Notes under the pieces: generated by a model
Seen by the model: only the letters and a program-made list of their open reading frames with translations
Told to the model about the DNA's origin: nothing
The model's database searches: none
Source: Chloroflexota bacterium
GTDB lineage: Bacteria; Chloroflexota; UBA5177; JANWHV01
Assembly (NCBI GenBank): GCA_025924845.1
Contig: JAICHN010000132.1
Coordinates: 1-11,153, forward strand
Direction: 5' to 3'
Length of the DNA stretch: 11,153 bases
Part shown: piece by piece, positions 7,106-11,153 of the stretch
Layout of the letters: every line of letters starts with the position of its first letter
Numbering within the stretch: position 1 is the stretch's first letter
Program-made: the position numbers and the translations under genes

Positions 7106-8482
7106 GTGGCTGAGCGTGTGGTAATTCTAGGAGCCGGCCCGACGGGCCTCGGGGTTGCCCATCGACTGGCTGAACTGGGCCGAACCGATTGGGAAATCTA
7201 TGAGCGCTCCGACCACGTTGGGGGATTGGCGAGCAGCGTCCACGATCCCAATGGCTTTATCTGGGATCACGGCGGCCACGTGATGTTCAGCCACTATCAC
7301 TACTTCGATCAACTCGTGGAGAATCTGTTGCGTGGCGACTATGATCAGCACCTACGCGAAGCGTGGGTGTGGATCCATGGCCGCTTCGTGCCCTATCCGT
7401 TTCAGAACAACATTCATCGATTGCCCAAAGATGTATTCCTGGACTGTCTCATGGGAATCATCGAAGCGCAAAAGCAGACCTTGCCTCGGGCTAACTTTGG
7501 CGAATGGATTCAGGCCATTTTCGGCGAAGGGATTGGCCGGCACTTCATGCTGCCTTATAACTTCAAAGTTTGGGGCCATCCATTAGAGATGATGGATACG
7601 CGCTGGCAGGGAGATCGGGTACCGACCGTGGATGTGCGGCGCATCTTGCGGAATCATCTTGACGATCGGGACGACGTGAGTTGGGGGCCGAACAATCGAT
7701 TCAAGTTTCCTCTGCTCGGCACGGGTATGCTGTACGAACGCATGGCCGAAGCCCTGCCCAAACAGATTAACTTTCATGCTGATGCCGTAGCGATCGACCT
7801 GGCGCGGCGTCAGGTAACCTTCGCGGACGGCAACGTCACTCGCTACGACCGCCTGGTATCAACCATGCCGCTTACCGAACTCGTCAAATGCATTGGCGAT
7901 TGCCCGGTGTCGGTGCGGGCGGCGGCCGACCAGCTACATCATACCGAAGGGCTGTTTGTGGGCATCGGCGTGGCTGAACCGTGTCCAAGTACGAAGTGCT
8001 GGATGTATTTCCCCGAATCGGACAGCCCGTTTTATCGGGTAACCTACCTATCAAACTACTCATCCAGGATGACACCAGGGCCAGGGTACTTCTCGTTGCT
8101 GGCCGAAATATCGTCGTCGCCATACAAACCCGAGTGTCCGGATGACCTCATCGAGCGCACCATTCAGGGGATGGTTGCCTCACGGTTGCTGACCCCCGAG
8201 CAGGCCAGGGATAAAATAGTGAGCCGTCAACTGTTACGCGTGCCCTATTCCTATCCAGTGCCGACCCTGGATCGTGACAGTGCTCTCCGCGCGATTCAGC
8301 CGTGGTTGATGGAGCGCGGTGTTTATTCGCGAGGCCGGTTCGGTGCCTGGCGTTATGAGATCGGTAATACAGACCACTCGGTGATGCAGGGCGTTGAACT
8401 GGCCGACTTTCTGGTCATGGGCAAGAGCGAAACAACATGGTCCCTCGCGGCGGGCGAGGAGGCCAAAGCACGAATCGCTTGA
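7106..8482 (+). CDS. glf: UDP-galactopyranose mutase, eukaryotic-type
   Basis: This FAD enzyme would interconvert UDP-galactopyranose and UDP-galactofuranose, giving the donor for galactofuranose-containing glycans. GTG 7106 gives 458 residues with GAAAGGGA 7 nt upstream; a TTG at 7100 would add two. A Rossmann FAD site GAGPTG (9-14) is followed by GGLASS (39-44). By alignment from memory with the Aspergillus fumigatus enzyme, the key residues match: the GGHV loop His (H58 for H63), YPFQNN (Y97, Q100), YNFKVW (N152, W156), GDRV (R171 for R182), WGPN (N196 for N207), YFPE (Y301 for Y317), FYR (R311 for R327), Y383 (Y419), GRF (R411 for R447) and WRYE (Y417 for Y453). Similarity runs over the whole length. 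Ordinary bacterial Glf proteins are shorter (about 370-400) and much less similar, and automatic annotation may call this a generic FAD oxidoreductase or protoporphyrinogen oxidase. It is last in the flippase-GT2 unit, 77 nt after the GT2 stop. Confidence 0.87.
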   Translation: MAERVVILGAGPTGLGVAHRLAELGRTDWEIYERSDHVGGLASSVHDPNGFIWDHGGHVMFSHYHYFDQLVENLLRGDYDQHLREAWVWIHGRFVPYPFQNNIHRLPKDVFLDCLMGIIEAQKQTLPRANFGEWIQAIFGEGIGRHFMLPYNFKVWGHPLEMMDTRWQGDRVPTVDVRRILRNHLDDRDDVSWGPNNRFKFPLLGTGMLYERMAEALPKQINFHADAVAIDLARRQVTFADGNVTRYDRLVSTMPLTELVKCIGDCPVSVRAAADQLHHTEGLFVGIGVAEPCPSTKCWMYFPESDSPFYRVTYLSNYSSRMTPGPGYFSLLAEISSSPYKPECPDDLIERTIQGMVASRLLTPEQARDKIVSRQLLRVPYSYPVPTLDRDSALRAIQPWLMERGVYSRGRFGAWRYEIGNTDHSVMQGVELADFLVMGKSETTWSLAAGEEAKARIA

Positions 8483-8547
8483 ACGAGTGTCGAATGCAGC
8501 ACCACCGGAAACCGCCGCATCCAGTTCAAACGCGCTCCCGAGCCCAC

Positions 8548-8559
8548 ATCGTCGACGAT
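8548..8559. repeat. 12-bp perfect palindrome in a convergent gap
   Basis: ATCGTCGACGAT lies in the 89-bp gap between the convergent mutase and Nudix genes. No T tract accompanies it, and a GC-rich imperfect stem (CCCGG/CCGGG) overlaps the Nudix stop. It may help end transcription in either direction or be chance. Confidence 0.35.
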
Positions 8560-8571
8560 CCCGGCCGGCGC

Positions 8572-9057
8572 TTACCGGGCCGCGCGGGCACACCGGCCGG
8601 CTCGCGCCGCCCATAACCACGGCCGTGGGGGGACTCCAGCCATGGCTTCGAGATCCTCCAACGCGACATACTCGAACCCATCCAATTCGGTTCCGTTCGG
8701 ACATGGCGTGCCCTGTATGCTCACCTGGTAATAAAGTGTAAGATGGCGGATCGGGAAGTGCGTCTCGGCATACAGCAGCGTATCGGCGTGGGCGCGTACT
8801 CCCAACTCCTCGTGCAACTCTCGTTCGAGCGCCGTGCCGGGATCCTCGCGCCGACCGATCAGCCCGCTCGGAAAGCCCCAGCCAGGGTGACGATATGTAT
8901 GATGGACGAGCAACACGTGCCCATCGGCATTCCACGCGATAGCGCCGGCGCCCACGGTCAGCTTTGGCGAGCTCAAGTAGACCAGCATGAGCCGTGCCCT
9001 GGTGGGCAGTCGGCGCAGCAGCCGATACACCAACGGCACTCGCGGGATATCCGGCAT
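8572..9057 (-). CDS. Nudix hydrolase
   Basis: This cytoplasmic hydrolase of nucleoside diphosphates linked to another group has 161 residues, a normal size. The Nudix box runs from G65 to V87 and is complete: G65, five residues, E71, seven residues, then REL (79-81), HEEL (82-85) and GV (86-87); E80, E83 and E84 are the metal ligands. The preceding WGFPSG (60-65) is also typical. Before the fold there is a short basic helix (YRLLRRLPTRARLMLVYL, 11-28). The ATG at 9057 has GGAGAA 4-5 nt upstream on the minus strand. It is convergent with the mutase gene and divergent from the membrane GT2 gene, with 55 bp between starts. The substrate is unknown: a sugar nucleotide would fit the neighbourhood, but Nudix proteins of this type also act on NADH, ADP-ribose or damaged nucleotides. 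The last ~12 residues (ARAGRCARAAR) are an Arg/Ala-rich tail. Confidence 0.92.
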   Translation of the reverse strand: MPDIPRVPLVYRLLRRLPTRARLMLVYLSSPKLTVGAGAIAWNADGHVLLVHHTYRHPGWGFPSGLIGRREDPGTALERELHEELGVRAHADTLLYAETHFPIRHLTLYYQVSIQGTPCPNGTELDGFEYVALEDLEAMAGVPPRPWLWAARAGRCARAAR

Positions 9058-9112
9058 GAGATTCTCCGTCTCTTTGCTCTGAGTATACGCATTGGCGGAA
9101 CGAGGTGAGGTT
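9058..9112. promoter_or_regulatory. Short divergent promoter gap between Nudix and GT2 genes
   Basis: Only 55 bp separate the two starts. On the minus strand TATACT (9082-9087) matches five of six consensus -10 bases and would give a short leader containing the GGAGAA site (9062-9067). On the plus strand GAGGTGA (9102-9108) is a strong ribosome site for the TTG at 9113. No convincing -35 was seen for either direction, so one of the two genes may be transcribed from elsewhere. Confidence 0.4.
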
Positions 9113-10315
9113 TTGAACCGACTATTTCGCGGCGGTCTCGTCGTGGCGCAGATCCCCACGGCTCTGATGGTGTTCTACCTTGACCTATTGACCTTGGCGG
9201 CGGCTTGCCGGAGAAATAGATCTGACTTTAAGGCGCCGTGTGGACGTTTCGCGATCATTATTCCGGCGCACGACGAGGAACTGCTGCTGCCCCGCCTACT
9301 TACCAGTTGTCGGGCACTGGCTTACCCCTGTGAGTTATTCGACGTGCATGTGATCGCTGATAATTGCTCGGATCGAACGGCGGTAGTGGCGCGTGAAGGA
9401 GGGGCAATCGTTCACGAACGCTTGGATACCCGGCTGCGCGGCAAAGGTTACGCCTTGCGTTGGCTGTTCCAGCAGACGCCAAGGGAAGACGTCTGCTACG
9501 ACGCATATGTCATCGTGGATGCCGATTCCGTCGTGGACCCGAATATGTTGCTGGTGTTCAATGGATACCTGGCCAGCGGTGACCGAGCAATGCAATGCTA
9601 CTATGGCGTGGAAAACCCGGACGATGGGTGGCCGGCGATGCTCCGTCATGTAGCGCTGGTGCTCTACAACGGGGTTCGTCCGCGTGGGCGCGATCGGCTG
9701 GGGCTATCGGCTGGGCTGCGCGGCAACGGCATGTGTTTCGCGGCGGCAACCCTTGAACGGTTTGGTTGGGATGCCGTCACTTTAGCTGAGGATGCTGAGT
9801 TCCATGTTCATTTGCTGGAGGCGGGCATACGCGTCCGCTACGCGGCAGAGACCAGGGTGGCCGCGGACATGCCGGTGTCGCTGCGACAGGCGCGGACACA
9901 GAATGTGCGTTGGGAGCGAGGACGACTTCAACTATTGCGGGCGCACGGCCGGCATCTGTTGTTTGACGGGCTCCGCTGGCGAGACCCGGCACGGCTTGAT
10001 GCCCTGGCGGAGATCGCCCTACCCCCACTTTCCGTACTGGGCGGCATTGCCGTGGTGGGCATGGCACTCAGCACGGCCTGCCGCGCCCGAGCGGCGCTCG
10101 GCCTTTCGCGTGTCATAGTGACCGGCCTTGCATGCTATGTGTTTGGCGGCCTCTTCATTGCAAGGGAAGGACCGCGATCATACCTGGCGTTGGTTATGGC
10201 TGCGCCTTACGCGGTATGGAAGATGGGCGTCTACCTTCTTTCAGCCCTCCATCTCAGGGATGAGCGTTGGTTGCGTACCGAGCGCTCACCGGAGCGTAGG
10301 GTCAAAACGTCCTGA
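9113..10315 (+). CDS. Membrane GT2 glycosyltransferase with processive-type motifs
   Basis: This membrane beta-glycosyltransferase of the cellulose/hyaluronan synthase-like group has 400 residues. It probably polymerises or extends a polysaccharide from a UDP-sugar. An N-terminal hydrophobic segment (about 9-30) is followed by the GT-A domain: AIIIPAHDEE (47-56), the D82-containing IADNCSDRT (81-89), the metal-binding VDADS (135-139, D136 and D138), LAEDAEF with catalytic D227 (224-230), and QNVRW (263-267), the QxxRW product-site motif. Two or three hydrophobic segments follow (about 303-320, 333-350, 357-378), then a charged tail. The TTG at 9113 was chosen because GAGGTGA lies 4 nt upstream; a TTG at 9092 would add seven residues. 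It is short relative to full cellulose synthases and lacks a PilZ-like tail. Its 3' end overlaps the acyltransferase gene on the other strand by 14 bp. Substrate is unknown. Confidence 0.88.
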   Translation: MNRLFRGGLVVAQIPTALMVFYLDLLTLAAACRRNRSDFKAPCGRFAIIIPAHDEELLLPRLLTSCRALAYPCELFDVHVIADNCSDRTAVVAREGGAIVHERLDTRLRGKGYALRWLFQQTPREDVCYDAYVIVDADSVVDPNMLLVFNGYLASGDRAMQCYYGVENPDDGWPAMLRHVALVLYNGVRPRGRDRLGLSAGLRGNGMCFAAATLERFGWDAVTLAEDAEFHVHLLEAGIRVRYAAETRVAADMPVSLRQARTQNVRWERGRLQLLRAHGRHLLFDGLRWRDPARLDALAEIALPPLSVLGGIAVVGMALSTACRARAALGLSRVIVTGLACYVFGGLFIAREGPRSYLALVMAAPYAVWKMGVYLLSALHLRDERWLRTERSPERRVKTS

Positions 10316-10898
10316 TCACCTGGGCAGGCACTCCCACCGCCACCGACCGCGGAGGAATGTCCTTTACGACCACCGCGCCGGCGCCAACTACTGCGTCATG
10401 GCCAATCGTAACACCGGGCAACACGATCACACGATTGCCGAGCCAGACGTTGTCTTCGAGCACCACGGGGCGGGATGGTGGAAGGCGCCGACGCTCGAGA
10501 ATATCATGCCAGGTGTTGTCCATGATATTTACATATGTCCCCAGCAGGCAGTCTCGGCCGATGCGGACCAGCTGGTGGGAGGAAATGGATACTCCATAGT
10601 TGACGAACGTGTGGTCACCAATCTCTAACGTTCCACCGGGCATAGCCGCCAACTCAATTGGCACGACAGTGGAGTGGAAAAGTACGTGGCTACCGATCAC
10701 CATGGTGCCCCTATTGCAGATGCGAGGCCGTCCCTGCAACTGAGTGAAGCTGCCCACCGATGTGCAGTGGCGTAAGCGGATTTGGGCGTTAAGCACATGT
10801 CCCGCTCGTCGAAAGGCGTCCATGATCGCACGAGGGCTCCGGTCTCGAGCCATGCGGCGAAGGCCGGCGGACAGAAGCTCACGCTCTTTCACGTACAT
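10302..10898 (-). CDS. Hexapeptide-repeat acyltransferase
   Basis: This 198-residue left-handed beta-helix acyltransferase probably transfers an acetyl group from acetyl-CoA to a sugar or polysaccharide precursor in the cytoplasm. An N-terminal helical part (1-33, R-rich) precedes the coils. Hexapeptide-like rungs run from about residue 40 (IRLRHCTSVGSF) through MVIGSHVLF (66-74), TLEIGDHTFVNYGVSI (90-105), VRIGRDCLLGTYVNI (111-125) and VVLEDNVWLGNRVIVLPGVTIG (145-166). It ends in the family closing segment VGAGAVVVKDIPPRSVAVGVPAQVI (171-195). H131 in MDNTWHD sits in the protruding loop where the catalytic His of related enzymes lies. The size fits the WcaF/NodL/maltose-acetyltransferase-like group. 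The start at 10898 has only a weak ribosome site; a TACGAT-like -10 ends about 8 nt upstream, so a leaderless message is possible. The sugar target is unknown. Confidence 0.9.
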   Translation of the reverse strand: MYVKERELLSAGLRRMARDRSPRAIMDAFRRAGHVLNAQIRLRHCTSVGSFTQLQGRPRICNRGTMVIGSHVLFHSTVVPIELAAMPGGTLEIGDHTFVNYGVSISSHQLVRIGRDCLLGTYVNIMDNTWHDILERRRLPPSRPVVLEDNVWLGNRVIVLPGVTIGHDAVVGAGAVVVKDIPPRSVAVGVPAQVIRTF

Positions 10899-11153
10899 GC
10901 GTCTATCGTATCAGGGCATGGTTAACGGTCAGTCGCGGCGGTGGTTACGATTTGGTGGAGAAGATACGTACTGGACTAGAGATTAACCGCATCGTAGACC
11001 GGTCGTTGACCGGTGTGTGCTAGTATGAGGTCACGGCGGCGTGCTGCTCTATCCGTGCGGCCAACGTACGCGTTACACAAGGGTCTGCCGTCAATCTGTA
11101 GGTTTGAGTTGCGACGCGGAGTGATTGGCTTCGCGCCTTGAAAAGGAGCTACC
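10899..11153. promoter_or_regulatory. Intergenic region with repeats before a gene at the right edge
   Basis: This is a 255-bp non-coding stretch between the minus-strand acyltransferase and a plus-strand gene beyond the window. GACCGGT occurs twice with 11-bp period (10997-11003 and 11008-11014). TTAACC lies at 10983-10988, and GTTAAC at about 10920-10925. TGCTAGTAT (11018-11026) could be an extended -10. For the acyltransferase, the minus strand offers CTGACC, 16 bp, TACGAT as a weak promoter. Assignments are inference. Confidence 0.4.
11143..11148 (+). promoter_or_regulatory. Ribosome binding site of a gene starting past the right edge
   Basis: AAGGAG, within AAAAGGAG, ends 5 nt before the window edge. 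No start codon follows inside the window at usable distance, so a plus-strand gene should begin at or just after the edge. Confidence 0.65.

Noticed and set aside
8234..8935. A 233-codon minus-strand frame
   Set aside because: It crosses the end of the mutase gene and most of the Nudix gene in another frame and has no domain signature.
11025..11141. A 38-codon plus-strand frame at the right edge
   Set aside because: No ribosome site, its ATG overlaps a candidate -10, and its stop overlaps the next gene's Shine-Dalgarno; a leader peptide is conceivable but unsupported.

Overview
The window looks like a piece of a bacterial chromosome, most likely from the Chloroflexota. The grounds are indirect: GC-rich coding DNA, frequent GTG and TTG starts, and a secreted protein whose domains are joined by Pro-Ala-Thr linkers of the VPATNTP type common in that phylum. 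No RNA gene, CRISPR array, insertion sequence or transposase was seen. Nearly everything present concerns making, exporting or binding extracellular polysaccharide.

Layout. 1-1109 (minus) is a GT4-type glycosyltransferase that starts at a GTG and runs off the left edge. A 296-bp divergent gap follows. 1406-3730 (plus) is a 774-residue secreted protein with two almost identical ~99-residue beta-rich domains, a cysteine-containing lectin-like region and a final beta-rich domain. It is closed by a strong hairpin at 3773-3804. Then come about 750 bp without a credible gene, ending in a direct repeat (TTAACT-N5-TTAACT) just before the next transcription unit. 4616-8482 (plus) is a three-gene unit: a Wzx/MATE-like flippase, a GT2 glycosyltransferase, and a FAD protein that I identify as a UDP-galactopyranose mutase of the eukaryotic rather than the usual bacterial type. 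8572-9057 (minus) is a Nudix hydrolase. 9113-10315 (plus) is a membrane GT2 with the processive-type D, D, ED, QxxRW residues. 10302-10898 (minus) is a left-handed beta-helix acyltransferase whose 3' end overlaps the GT2 gene by 14 bp. The last 255 bp are non-coding and end in a clear ribosome binding site for a plus-strand gene starting just past the right edge.

How the genes may work together (inference). The mutase would supply UDP-galactofuranose; the glycosyltransferases would build a glycan containing it; the acyltransferase would O-acetylate it; the flippase would move lipid-linked units across the membrane; and the secreted protein could bind the finished polymer at the cell surface. 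The strongest point in the window is the mutase, where the residues known to matter in the Aspergillus enzyme can be matched one by one.
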